Origin: Ligustrum vulgare
Taxonomy: Eukaryota; Streptophyta; Magnoliopsida; Lamiales; Oleaceae
Direction of reading: 5' to 3'
Length of the DNA: 64,000 bases
Assembly (NCBI GenBank): GCA_963555705.1
Contig: OY743176.1
Span: 61,330,040 to 61,394,039, forward strand
Shown here: positions 10,919 through 22,960 of the stretch, piece after piece
Layout: the number at the start of each line of letters is the position of its first letter
Position numbering within the stretch: position 1 is the first letter of the stretch
The notes under the pieces: generated by a model
Databases searched by the model: none
The model's input: only the letters and a program-made list of their open reading frames with translations
What the model was told of the DNA's origin: nothing
Program-made: the position numbers and the translations under genes

Positions 10919-13900
10919 CTATGTATAATGAATTAGGTGATTAGGCTTTTTGATTGGATTGTAAGGGAGTAGTACTCCTTATTTCATTGAGTATTTTGCA
11001 TATTAGATCTTGACTCTGCTACATTTGTACTAGGCATGTTAAACTGGAGGTTAGACTTTTCGTCCCCCTCTGTTAGGTGTAATGTTGAGCTCTTTTTAAT
11101 AAAAGGGTAGGGGAATCCAAAACCCCCCCTCATGGGGTGGAGGTGGAGGAACTAACACGACACCAAAGCTCATGCAAGAATTCTCTTAAAAGAAAAAAAA
11201 AAAAGGTTTAGACCTTCTTAACATAAGCTAAATTAAATAAAAAAATTGAAAGCAAAAAGTAAACTAATTATTTTTAAGAAATAATGCAAATAATGTTCAA
11301 ACTAAAGAAAGAACTAGATAGTATTGATATTAATATAAAATAGTCCCTAAAACTGGCATTAAAAACTTGTTAACTTTTTTTTTTTCTTTTTTGGCAACAC
11401 AAAATATACACAAAATTGTACGGATCATGAAAAGTAATAAAGTGGACCTAAGAGTCTGAATTATCCTTCCTATGAATACTGCTATTAATTATCGAAATTT
11501 TTAGTTCCTAACCTTATTTGAACAATGGAAAGTATTTTGTATTTTAAACTAAAATAAGAAAATAGAGTAAATAAGTAAATCCATAGATTGTTTTGTTTTT
11601 AAAATAATTGTAAAATAGTTGGGATTCACAATTTCACGTAACCAATTAAATTAAGTCCAACTCTAGTTTTATTTCCTAACAATTCATTCAGTCGAATTCA
11701 CTCATGTATATTAATATTCTTCTCTCAAGTTTAAATCAATTCTTCATAAGTAAGTCAACTGTGTATCTCTATAGGGGGTCCGAATTATTTCTTATCTAGA
11801 CGCCTAGAACAGAAAAATTTACATACGACTGCAATAATAACAAACGTATATTTCTATCTCTTGTTCAATTTCCGAATTTTATTCAAAAGTCTAGTTTGTT
11901 AGCTCACCTCTTGAATTATGAAAACAAACCACGAAATCATGAATTATTGGCCCAATTAACTCATGCATTAAACTCAAAATAAAATCAAGACACTTAACGA
12001 ATAATTAAAACAATGGAGTTTAGAATTAAAATAATTAACTAGGCTATATTGTTGATCCCAACATGAGAATTTAGTTACAAATCGTAATTAAATAACAAAA
12101 ACAATAAAAATAGGCGTTCATTGAAAATAACATAAAAGAAAGGAAAACTTGCACAAAGATTCAATTCTTCATGTAATCTTCAAGTCTCGCTCTTTGCTTT
12201 GATTCACTTCAATCTCCTAAGAATTTGACTTTGAAATCTGAATTTTTGGTTGTTCTTAGGTGAGGCAAAGGTCTAGAATGCGTGCCTCGTGAGTTGAATA
12301 TATAAGTATTGGGAAAACCTAGTTGATCTACGAAGAAACCTGTTGAAATTATGCACAAAAGCCCAAAATACGGCCCAAACGAAAGCCCGCACAGTTGATT
12401 GGAAACCAATTCTGACCATTTAACGTAGCTTCGTGTGGCTGCACCATTATACTCTGTGAGGCCGCACCATGCTAATTTCACCAATAATTTCCCATTTTGA
12501 AATCCGTTTAAGTTAGTCCTTAACTTTTATTTGCACCTTCACTCCTCCACTTTCAGTTGGAGCATTTTGGTCCCCAAACTTCTGAATCTTCTCAATTAAC
12601 TCGTTTCAACTCTCAACTTCTTCAATTAGGTCCTCTAAATCTTGGATTTTCACTTCAGCACCACGCATGTTTCCCGATTGACCTCAATAACTCCCGAATG
12701 TGAAATTTAACTTTAATTAGTCATCCAATTGCTTAATATTTTCCTCAATTTGCTTCATTCTCTTGATTTTGAGAATTAATCTGAAGATCCGTGCCAATTC
12801 CTTTTTCATTTCTATTATTACCTGAAATATTAGATATGTCGTGGAATGAGCATACACTTTCCTGTTGAGTGGAGTATGGTGTACATGTGCTATTGCATGT
12901 AGACAAGTTAATCTCATATATTCAAGATTCGTGCAAGTTTTACTTATTAAATTAGTCGAGCTTATATTCATGTCATGTCAAGTCATATTCAATTTGCCTG
13001 AAGTTCAAGTAGAGTTCTATATTCACGTCAAGCCATATATTCAAATCAAGTCCAGTCCCAAGTCAAGTCAAGTCAATTTAGATTATATGTATTTCAAGCT
13101 ATATCCAGTCCAATCCAGTCGAGTCAATTTCATGTACTCAAATCAAGTCAAATTCACATATTTTAGTCAAGTCATACTTCGTATATTCTAGTCAAGTTAT
13201 ACTTCATATATTTAAGATCAACGTACATACATGTCTTACATACTTAAACCAGTTAATTCCTATACACAAGTCATATAATTAAAATAAGTCGAGGCGAGAC
13301 ATATATTCAAGTTGGGTCAAGTTAATATATTTAGATTCATATATAGTTGCATATTAATCAAATCCAGTAGAGTCAAGTTCAAATAATCATGATAGGTGCA
13401 CATGCATGTCAATTTAAGAAAACATGACTTTTAATGGGACGCGTATTACAAATCAACTACTATCCCGAACGTGCAATAATTCACAAAGGGTATACAACCC
13501 CAATTCAGATATTTCATATGATCATGTAGGGTATCGAATCATATACTTTTCACATGATGTTCACATAGGACATCAACCCCGATACTCTTCACAAGATACA
13601 AGGGTTTCACGTAGGGATATTCCCCGTAGTTCAAGCATGATTGAGTGACTGTAATACCAAGAAATTCCTTTCTATGTAATGCATAATAAATGCACGAAAA
13701 TCATTTCAATACCACGTGTAATGAAAGCATGTCACAAAGTATCATTTCGGATTGTGTAATCACGTACCAGTCAAGTCAAGTCAATCCAAATCAAGACAAG
13801 TCCATATATTCATGGATTTCACATAAACAGGTATATTATTATTTAATCAAGATTGAGGTAATATTCAAGTTATTTTAAGTTCATATTCTCTAGTCAAGTC

Positions 13901-15080
13901 AAATGGATATAATCATGTATTGTGTCAAGTAGATGACGTATCAATTTATTATCTTTATCACATTGAAGAGTCTAAGATCACGTAAACAAGAACAACGATT
14001 CCTTTAAATGTCAAGTTAATACTGATCAGTATATTATATATCGATATAAAACGAGGACAGAAACTGTTTAAGTATTCAATGTATCGATTCATCATACTAT
14101 GTCAGTAATTATCATATGATGATACAAATATAATCAAGGGTACAAATTACTCAAGGTACTCATGTTCAAATAACAAGAACAATGGTTACGCCAAGAAACT
14201 AATAATTATTAGGGTTTTAAATCGTTAAATCACGTTTACCATTTTACAAATAGATGACAAGTCAAGAACCATCAAGGTTATAGTACCATTTATTTTGATA
14301 TGTTCACATAATCAGATATTACGTCATTTAACAAGTACATGTTATATCAATCATTGTAAGGTCATTTTACAATCTTAATAAGTTTAGAGACGTATAAACA
14401 AGAACAAGGATTTCTTTAAACGTCTAAATAGTCTTGATTTAGTATCTCATGTATCGATACATGTTTATATGTATCGATACCTTAGAGAGCAGGAACTTTA
14501 ATAATCTTCTTTATGTTAATCATATGAATGTCAAAATAATATTAATAATAATATAACAATTATATGGAAATTAAATAAGGAAGCTTATCACGAGATCATA
14601 TAAATAACATGACTACATAATAATCATATGGGCTTTATAACGAGATCACAAAAATATCAAGATGATAATACTATTGAACTTATAATGAGGTCACAATAAT
14701 GTCACGATAATATTAACAACAATATAACAATTATATTAATTATTGAACTTATAACAAGATCATGAGTATTCATATATTTAACTCCTATCAAGTAAATCAA
14801 ATAAACATATTCCACTCACCTCAGTCCAGAAGTGCCTAAAACGAGGTTCTATACTTTCTGCTTATTGACGTATCGATACTTCAGGAACATGTATTGATAC
14901 ATTCAGTCGGTTCAGTACTATCAATTGGATTTTTGGATTTTCTCAAGAGTTTTACTATACTTGTTTGAGCATAATTTCATTTAGGACATCAAGAACATGT
15001 TATTACATTAACAGGTCTTGATCTTAACACAAGATTCAAACATGTTTCTAACCTATAATTCTAACATAATACCACCAGCG
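10919..15080. other. AT-rich noncoding repeat DNA, no gene seen
   Basis: No supportable coding region. Text at 12400-12720 resembles 52270-52520 in composition and phrasing (runs of short CTTCAATT/TCAATTGAG-like words), suggesting relics of one LTR family. From 12960 to 13170 the motif CAAGTCAAGTC recurs. Between 14080 and 14910 TATCGATA-type palindromes recur (for example TGTATCGATACA near 14449 and ATGTATCGATAC near 14469). An open frame at 12865-13191 is only a by-product of the CAAGTC repeats. Confidence 0.5.
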
Positions 15081-15094
15081 ATTTCTTAGTTACT

Positions 15095-15159
15095 AGCTCC
15101 TGGCCCGCATGAGGATAAACTGTAAACGGCCCGAAAAAAAAAAAAAAAAAAAAAAAACT
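15095..15159 (+). mobile_element. Minimal retroposed insert with poly(A) and 14-bp target duplication
   Basis: The 14-bp sequence ATTTCTTAGTTACT occurs at 15081-15094 and again at 15160-15173. Between the copies are 39 bp of unique sequence followed by 24 A (15134-15157) and CT. A poly(A) tail with a long target duplication is the hallmark of LINE-driven target-primed reverse transcription. The source of the 39 bp (SINE tail, LINE 3' end or an mRNA end) was not recognised. Confidence 0.82.
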
Positions 15160-15452
15160 ATTTCTTAGTTACTGATTTTAGTGTGAAGAAACTAGTATCA
15201 GATGATGGCTATTTATAGGGTAATATGGATGCATTAAATGGTTGGAGGAAACAGCTATATCATAACATTATTTTACAATTAAGTAAGAAGTTGGCCAAGC
15301 TTTGAAGCAGGAGGTAGAGATGCTATTGCATGCAAATTAGGAGGTGGCATGTTTAGGCTGGACATGTAATGATAAATAGGAGGTAGCTGTGTTGAACATA
15401 GAGTGCCACCTCATGCTCTAATTTCTCCAAAATTCAGTTTCAAGGAGGCCAA

Positions 15453-16996
15453 TGATGAGAATCACGGCAGGCTTGACATGAAGATGAATAATTAAGCCAA
15501 ACAAGAATTCCAGGGTGTTCACAGAGCATCAAAGATCAAACATTGTATGAATGAAGCAGGTTTAAGACTAAACCAAGCGAGCAACCGAAGAGACAAGCCA
15601 AGCATCGAGTTGAAAACCAATAAAATAAAAAAAAGATGTAGCCGTACACTTACGGGCATGGCCTAAATCCCTTACGTTCATAAATACTTCTCTGTTTCTA
15701 GTAACGGTCATAACCAACTAACTTACGACCGCAAATCAACTTCTTTTTCAAGTTACGACCGTAACAAACGTATTTACGGCCGTAAGTCAGCAGAATTAGC
15801 ATTTTCGCATTTTTTATATAATTTTTAGTTTTTGGTTATTTATTTAGGGTTTCGCGCCCCTTTTGCGGCCAGACCTAGTTTTAGGTTGTTTTACTTATGG
15901 GTGGTTATATTACCACCACAATAAGTGTTTGATACCACTGTTTTCATACTTACTTAAATAACCTTGAATAAAATGACATAAATATCCTATTTATTAATAG
16001 ATAAATTTATTACCACCACTATTTTTATTTAATAATACACCTATATTTACACATTACTTAAAATATGATTTTGATAAATGCACCACTATAAATATCATTT
16101 CTTTCTGCAATTCCATATCATGGAATTCAAACAGAAAAAGGAAAATATATTATACCGTATATTGGGGCCAATAAATAAATTTATTAAAGGAGATAGAAAA
16201 AGAAAGAGGGACAAAAACCAAAGAAACAAAATCTCGTTTTCTTTTTCAAAAATGACCAAAGGAATTGAGAGAAGAAGTTTACAAAGAAAAAGGAGGCTGG
16301 GGAGAAGAAATTTGTGGTGAAGGAGAAAGCTCGGCAGTTGAGAAAAACTTAATGCCAGGAAGAAGTTAATCAACAGTAGTGCAATTGTCGGATAGAAGAA
16401 AAGGAAGAAAACCAAGAAGAGTGATGTATGTGGGTTGTTTGGTGGATGTATCAAATTATATTGTTTTGGCCAACAGATAAATGTTGAATGATTCAAGGCT
16501 ATGATTGTAAATTTGTTGTGGTGTGTTTATTGAAAATATAGTTTAATTGTGGTGTAGTTAAAATGTGGTGTAATAATTAAAATTTTTAGTGGTAATATAA
16601 TTACCCTTTACTTATTTATATCTTATTTTTTCAATGTAATAGACAGTTTTTGCTGAATAAACATTTTTATTGAGTGATTCAATAACAAAAGTGAGGATTA
16701 ACAAATCGAACTTATCAAGATTCAATTCTCGTGTCATTAAAAACCTGAACTTATCAAAGATTAACAATCTTTGAGCGTTCAACAATTGAACTTATCAAAG
16801 GCGTGGACAACCTTTGTGACGTTCTTCCATATTGGTTCTTGTTTTTGCATCATAAAGGGTCTTCAGTTTGATACACCCTTGGTTCTTGCATCATGAGGCT
16901 CAGGTCTCCATGTCACGGTCCGTCTCCAATTTGAATTCGAAACTTTCCCGGCGTTCAATCAATTATTCTGTGAGCGTCCCTCTCGGGATCACATCA
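15453..16996 (+). repeat. 5' LTR (LTR1), interrupted by a MITE
   Basis: It matches LTR2 at 19052-19843 before and after the insert at 15899-16606. Motifs of the form TTACGACCGTAA and TTACGGCCGTAA recur at 15650-15800, as in LTR2 in a more decayed form. Confidence 0.88.
15899..16606. mobile_element. Mutator-like MITE (708 bp) with 9-bp target duplication
   Basis: TTTACTTAT occurs at 15890-15898 and at 16607-16615. The uninterrupted LTR2 has this site once, which confirms the insertion. The element starts GGGTGGTTATATTACCAC and its right end, reversed, reads GGGTAATTATATTACCAC, giving 16 of 18 matching terminal bases. A 9-bp duplication is typical of Mutator-like elements. The terminal block is itself palindromic (GTGGT-TATATT-ACCAC). 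The reading frame at 16078-16320 is low-complexity and has no transposase signature. Confidence 0.88.
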
Positions 16997-17426
16997 TTTG
17001 ATGTCAAATCTGGACTTTGAATTTGGGTTTCTTCTATCCTATTTTGATTCCTTGTGTTTATCATCAAGTCTGTCACTTGTGAATCATTCATATCTTGTTT
17101 TCTTTGTTGTTTCTTGTTTTTCATGTTTTTCATATTTGTGAGTCTTTATTTTTCTCATTTGTCATCCAAATTAAGTCTCGTTTTTTTTCCTGTATTCGTA
17201 GTCGAGTTTTCGCTATAAAAAAATTTATTATTTTTATTTTTTTATTCTGAAAATTCATTAACCATTCAAAAAAAAAAAACTAGAATTCAAGAACCACGTT
17301 CTTGAATTTCCTTAAGTTCTTGATATTCTTTTCCTTCCAAGTCAAAATTACAATTCATTCTTGCTATTTGATGTTAGATCCTCTTATTTTGAGTTTTATT
17401 GAATTCTTGAAATCCACATAAAGGGG

Positions 17427-18342
17427 ATGGATTATGAGTTTAATTATGTTTTCAAAACTAGATGTTATGTGGGAGATAAAGTGTGTAGTTTGGCTATTGA
17501 CATGGAGTACATCTCTGATTTTGCTAGTATCACCATGGTTGAGATATTGGGATTGCCTCTACTTCCGTATCCTAAGCCTTATAGGTTGACATGGTTGAAG
17601 GAGTGTGGGAAGTTCAATGCGACCAAGCAAGTTCTAGTGAATTTCACCTTTGGGAGGTATAACGATGACGTATTGTGTGATATAGTACCTCTAGAGTCTA
17701 GCCATATCTTGTTGGGTAAACCATGGGGGTATGAAAGGAGGGCAATTTATGATAAGGGTAGGAACAAGTGTAGGCTTCTTAAGGATGGAAAGAAAATCAC
17801 CCTAGTTGGTCTAACACCAGAACATGCACCTGAAGATACAAAGAAGGTGAAGAAGGAGAATGACCCAATGTTGAGTTTGAAGAGGCAATTAGAACGTCTA
17901 GACCAAAAGATTATTGCACAGAAGGGCAAAAAGGTAGTTAATTGCAAGAGAGTCTCGAGATAGGAATGTTGAGAAGGAGGAGGGGGAGTTGAAAATTGAA
18001 ATAGTTGAACAAACTCCAAATTTTGAGATAAAAGATGAAAAATTAGGTAATGAAGAGGTGGTGAGTGAACCAGAAAGTAAAAATATTGATGAGAAGACGT
18101 ATGAGGATGAGAATGAGATTATGAAAGAGTTGGTTGAGATTAAAAATGTGGGAGAGGAAGTTGAAACGAAAATTTTAGAAGGGGAAATTGAGCAAGAAAG
18201 TGAAAACAATATTAGAGGCGAAGGGAAGAACCTCGTGGCTCTAAGAGAGGAGGTGGAACTGTTGCATCACGAGTACAAGGATCTATACCTTGTACATGGA
18301 GAAACTAACATTCCCCACTCTATTTTGCTTAATTCTTTTTAG
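17427..18342 (+). pseudogene. Gypsy protease-region remnant with lost catalytic motif
   Basis: The first frame (17427-17963, about 178 codons) resembles the protease segment of Ty3/gypsy pol: a CYVGDKVCSLAID strand, TMVEILGLP, QVLVNFTFGRY, VLCDIVPLESSHILLGKPW. Where relatives carry a DGGS or DSGA catalytic triplet, this copy reads DMEY, so it cannot be an active aspartic protease. A shift near 17960 moves the Glu/Lys-rich continuation into another frame (17989-18342). RT does not follow; the interior is then broken by the hAT-like insert at 18411. Confidence 0.78.
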
Positions 18343-18410
18343 CAGGTTAATTGCACTTGGGAGTTTGGGCTACACCACCTATGGCCAAGGAAGCTCATGA
18401 TTCGATTGAT

Positions 18411-18903
18411 TAGGGATGACAAAAAAAACCCGAAGGACCCGAAATGACCCACCCTATCGGGTCACAGGGTGGGTTTTTCGCTCCGTGGTGGGTTTCGGGG
18501 TGGACCCGCCCCGTGACCCATTTTTTTTGTGGGTATGAGAAACTAAAAATAAATTTAATGAGGTTTAGAAAAATTGAACTTTGGTGGGATTTAGAGGTAT
18601 GAGAATACACAACCACTATACTGTTATGTTGTTTATTGATTTTTTTTTCCTTCAAATATATGCATATTACCTTTAAAGTTCAAACTTAAAAACTCTAACT
18701 AGTTCGACGCCTAAGTTTTTCGCTTAAAATTTTATTACCAATTTTGAGAAGGAGAAGAAAAAAAAATCTGGTCATTGGCAGGGTGGGTAGGTCACTCCAC
18801 TACGACTCGCCCCGGGAACAATAGCGGGGTGGGGTAATGGGATTTCGGGTTCGGGGCTGGGCAACCCCCGACCAGCCTCGAACCCGACCCATTGCCATTC
18901 CTA
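18411..18903. mobile_element. hAT-like MITE (493 bp) with 8-bp target duplication
   Basis: CGATTGAT is duplicated exactly at 18403-18410 and 18904-18911. The element begins TAGGGATGACAA and its right end, reversed, begins TAGGAATGGCAA, giving short imperfect terminal inverted repeats. The subterminal regions are GC-rich with many GGGT/ACCC words that can pair with each other. An 8-bp duplication and TAGGGATG-type ends fit hAT non-autonomous elements. No transposase is encoded. Confidence 0.9.
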
Positions 18904-19051
18904 CGATTGATCCATGTCACCCAAGTTACAAAATACTATTGGTTGTTCCCGTGGCATGGGTGCAGAAGTCTTCCATTTGATCCAGGTGGAGAACTAATAC
19001 ACCATGAACAAAACTGTGATTCAAGACGATTCATCCTAAAGAAGGAGGTAA

Positions 19052-19843
19052 TGATGAGAATCATGGCAGGCTTGACAGGAAGATGGATAATTCAATCCAA
19101 ATAAGAATTTCAGCATGTTCAAAGAGCGTCAAAGATCAAACATTGTGTAAATGAAGTAGGTTCAAGGCTAAACCAAGTGAGCAACCCAAGAGACAAGCCA
19201 AGAAACGAGTTGGCAACAAAGAAGATAAAAAAAAGATACAGTCGGACACTTACGACCATGACCTAACTCACTTACGTCCATAAATACTTCTCTGTTTCCA
19301 GTTACGATCGTAACCAACTAACTTATGGTCATAAATCAACTTCTATTTCAAGTTACGGCCGTGACAAATGTATTTAAGGTAGTAAATAAGCCGAATTAGG
19401 GTTTTCGCATTTTTATGTCATTTTCCATTTTTGGTTATTTATTTAGGGTTTCGCACCCCTTTTCGGCTATACCTAGTTTTAGGTTGTTTTACTTATTTAT
19501 ATCTTATTTCTTCAATGTAATAGAGAATTTTTGATGGATAAACATTTTTATTGAGTGATTCAAAAACAAGAGTGAGGATTCACTTTTAACAAATCGAACT
19601 TATCAAGATTCAACTCTAGTGACGTTCAAAACTTGAACTTATCAAAGGCGTGGACAACCTTTGTGGCGTTCTCCCTTGTTGGTTCTTGTTTTCGCATCGT
19701 AACGGGTCTTGATTTTTTAACACCCTTGGTTCTTGCATCGTGAGGCTTAGATCTCCATGTCACAGTCCGTCTCCAACGTGAATTCAGAACTTTCCCAACG
19801 TTCAATCAATTATTCCGCGAGCGTCCCTCCCGAGATCACATCA
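19052..19843 (+). repeat. 3' LTR (LTR2, 792 bp)
   Basis: This is the uninterrupted partner of LTR1. It preserves the empty target site of the Mutator-like MITE (TTTTACTTATTTATATC near 19487). Confidence 0.88.
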
Positions 19844-20659
19844 GCAATCTTGAGCTCAAATTTGAGGTAACAAACCAAGTTGAAATCTTAGTTTCTTGGT
19901 ACCATTTCGAAGTACTAACAGATTACTTTAACGTGCAATTTACGGGGCAAGAAATGAATAACCGAGGAGGAAGTTATAGTCTTCCAAAGTTGGCCACTCA
20001 AACTATTTTCTGGTTAACCGTTTTTACTGTCCTAACTTTAAAAATTCATCGAGGCCTATCCATTGGTCGGAATAAAAAACTATTTTCATATTCTTGAAGT
20101 TCACTATGATAACTTGCCCGTACATATATGACATGTAATCAAATGAGGTCAGGAGTGCTCTAAAAAGTATCGAGAAAAGGGACACTCGAATAAGCTCTAT
20201 AAATACTTTTATTTCGTCATAATGGATTGTTAATGAAGTTAAAATTCATGGGTTGTTGCACCCACGTTCTTCACTAACTGCTAGAATTGTAATAATTGCT
20301 CATGTTCTTAATAAGTGTCCATGTTATGATAACTACTCAAAATGGCTCCATTGGATAGTGGGCTGAGTTGTAGAACTGCTTCTCTTGTATCACTCAATAT
20401 TCCTTTGCCCAGATACTGCTCCACTCGTCCAATCGCCTAATTCCTCTGCATCGCCCTGATATTTGTAACTTGGAGTTCTTATGTTTTGGGCCTCCATGTT
20501 GGGCCTATTGACTTGGGTATTTTTATGTGTCAAAGTTATCCTCAATATGGCTGAATTAATGTGTAATTATTAATTTTGTCATTTTCAAAGTAGTTGCACG
20601 TGTTTGTATCCTAGAATTCCAAAAAGCGCAACATCCCTTGACTTTGAGCTTTAAAAGAG
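19844..20659. other. Noncoding stretch, no feature recognised
   Basis: Both strands have frequent stops and I saw no family signature. It may hold the decayed 3' part of the minus-strand gypsy element that begins at 26897. Confidence 0.4.
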
Positions 20660-20885
20660 GCTAATAAGCTTTTTTCTCCATGCGCAATTGGAGATAAAAC
20701 GCCTTCGGAAGTTAACTTGACCCAAAAATTGTTGTAACTCTTTTTTATTGCTGGGAGGCTTGGCCTTTATTATGGTCTTTGATTTATTTTTATCCAGCTC
20801 AATTCCCCTCTTCATCGAGTAGCTGGCTAATAAAGGTTAGACGATATTCTCCTTCATCAACAATGTTTACTCCCACCAATGGATC
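20660..20885 (-). pseudogene. Gypsy pol relic: pre-RT block joined to RT thumb/connection block
   Basis: On the minus strand 20885-20820 reads a block of the type EYRLTFISQLLDEE, which lies just before RT in this gypsy group. Within tens of bases (20780-20670) follows PPSNKKELQQFLGQVNF and RRFISN, the conserved segment after the RT palm. The RT catalytic core is therefore deleted. Several stops and shifts occur. Confidence 0.65.
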
Positions 20886-21169
20886 TTGTACTTGAGCATA
20901 CCCTAACTTTGTGATCCTCATCAAATTATCCCCCAAGTCTGTAGGAGTCTATTCTTCCAAGCAATCTACCTTGTTGACTTCATTTTGTAAATTGTACTCC
21001 AGGCAGAACACAATCATCTAATCTTTCAACAATACAAATACTTTTTATCCGTTTATTTTTCTTCAATTCTTCTTTATAAACGATTAATTTGACTTTAAAG
21101 GCCGTAACTTTGGCCTGAATATTTGGTGATTGGTTTTGTGTCATACCTCCTTGATTATATTTTTTCTAA

Positions 21170-21560
21170 TTACTTGCTCTTCAAAGGCCACTATTCTTGT
21201 CCTAATTTGAGTAAATAATTTAGTAAGAGCTTCGTACATGAATAGTTCTATCGAGTTTGCTTCCACAACAAAGGGCCTTTGATCAGCCTGCGTGACTTCA
21301 GTCTCATCTTTATCGTTCTAGAATATTAAACATTGATGGATCGATGAAGAGGTACACTTACTTGTGGATCCATTTATTGTGAAGAAAACAATTGTCTTTG
21401 TTGTATTCTCCACTGTTACCTCCAAATGCATCATCCTTTTGGCTGAAGTTTCCCTTCTATTAAAGTTGATCAACAGTACTTCTGTTGGGATAATATCAGT
21501 GTCTAACTTAGTAAACTTCCTTATCATTCTATACAAAATATTGTTATGGCTCTCCCATTA
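21170..21560 (-). pseudogene. Gypsy protease-region relic
   Basis: The minus-strand frame reads KLDTDIIPTEVLLINF, then a beta-strand-rich block ending FFTINGSTSKC and IHQCLIF. This order is typical of the C-terminal half of the protease region in non-chromoviral gypsy elements, just before RT. The next frame continues with a decayed linker (QRPFVVEANSIE). It belongs to the same element as the gag at 22960-26860. Confidence 0.6.
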
Positions 21561-21872
21561 TTAGTGAGAAGCTTTAATACTGAAATGCCATAAATTAAGG
21601 CATGTACAAGGGCCTCAATGTTCAGTTAATCTTAATGGAGGTTTTTTGAACATGATATTTTTTGTTGATTCTACCTCCATGTTTTGCTTATCTTTTTCAT
21701 CCCAAATATGTTTGATATATCTACTTGTGACATTTTCTCGCTCTAAACTTTCTTAGTTTTTCCTACTTGTATGGCACTTTCTGGTGCTTCTCCCAACCCG
21801 TGGATGAAATATTCTTGAGGAAGACCCATACTTTTCAATGCGTGGTATTCTTCTCTTCTTCTTGGGAGTCCT

Positions 21873-22960
21873 TTATAGAACAAGATAATCAAATGGATGC
21901 TCAGATGGTTCGCCCAACAAACCTACTACTAGATTACCTTCTTCATACAATTGCTTGAGGAGTTTTCCATGTGAAACCCTTCTCATTTTGCATTCTGCAT
22001 CTAAGTCAAGCTCTTCTTCTATGTTGGTCATCCCACCATCATCCAGCTCTCCTAATTCTCTAACTCGAGCAACTACATTATTATAGGCATTCCCTTCACA
22101 TTCTAACGTATAAGCTACATTTTTATGTTCTTCTATAACCATTTCACTAATTTCCTTATTTTTAAACTCATTAGCCAATGTGTAGTCGTTGGACATGGTT
22201 AGGGATAAGGTACCAAACTGGATAGTGGTTGATTGTCCAGTGTCATCCTCATCCTCAACCTTCTGTCTATGCTCAAATTTTGATTTTCCAACACTTTTTC
22301 TTGATGATGTTTTACCCACCGATTCTTCTGGACTTGGCTTTAAGAATGTTTTGGTTCTCCACATGAATGAGATTTGTAACCTTAGATTGTTCTGTACCTT
22401 GCTATTGTCTCATCATTTGCCCATAGTTCCTTTGGAAATGCTTCTATTGTGTCATTGTCGTCCAACTAAATGAGAACACTTTCCTACTTTAGGACTGAAT
22501 GAGCGACACACATTTGGGTGATATGGTTGTGGTATTAATGTTTTGATATTCTATGATGGGCTCAGAGATCTTCCAAACGTCCTGGGATGCAACCATGGAC
22601 TATATAATCTCCCAAGAATTGGCATTACTTCCTCCCTGACAGGTTGTGGTCCAGTTGCCTTGGCTTGGTGTGGTTGTTGCCTGTATGCTCTTGCTTCATC
22701 TGTTGCTTTTCCAATTTCTTTTTGGAATCTAGTACCCAAATTTTCCTCTCCTTTGTCAACAACTTCTCCTTTTAATCATGCAAAAGCACTGGCATGTGGT
22801 TCATCCTCTCCTTCATCTACCACCAACTTGAACTTTGAGAGATCAAGTTTGTTGAACTTAGGATACCCATGTCAACATCCACTGGCTGTGGGAAAAGATT
22901 CTCATCCACTGCCATCTTTTTCTTTGATTCAAAAGTAATTCTCCCATATTCAATAGCATC
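21873..22960 (-). pseudogene. Gag-protease linker of the old minus-strand gypsy element
   Basis: A 163-codon open frame (22364-21873) rich in Glu, Lys and Ser and a shorter one (22739-22551) lie between the gag and protease relics of the same element. No domain is recognisable. Composition and position fit the long charged linker found in this type of element. Stops separate the frames. Confidence 0.5.

Larger units (their letters stand above)
15453..19843 (+). mobile_element. Non-autonomous Ty3/gypsy-type LTR retrotransposon with two LTRs
   Basis: LTR1 spans 15453-16996 (about 836 bp without its MITE and target copy) and LTR2 spans 19052-19843 (792 bp). Both start TGATGAGAATCA and end GATCACATCA, and they share long blocks such as AGGTTGTTTTACTTAT and GGCGTGGACAACCTTTGTG. 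A purine run AAAGAAGGAGGTAA precedes LTR2, so the element reads on +. Sequence after LTR1 (TTTGATGTCAAATCTGG, 16997-17013) may be a decayed primer site. Only a protease-region remnant lies inside; RT and integrase are absent. The LTRs differ at many sites, so the insertion is old. Flanking 5-mers GCCAA and GCAAT do not make a clean duplication. Confidence 0.88.

Noticed and set aside
16095..16496. 133-codon minus-strand ORF within the MITE
   Set aside because: Phe/Leu-rich low complexity, the complement of an A/G-rich stretch, with no domain.
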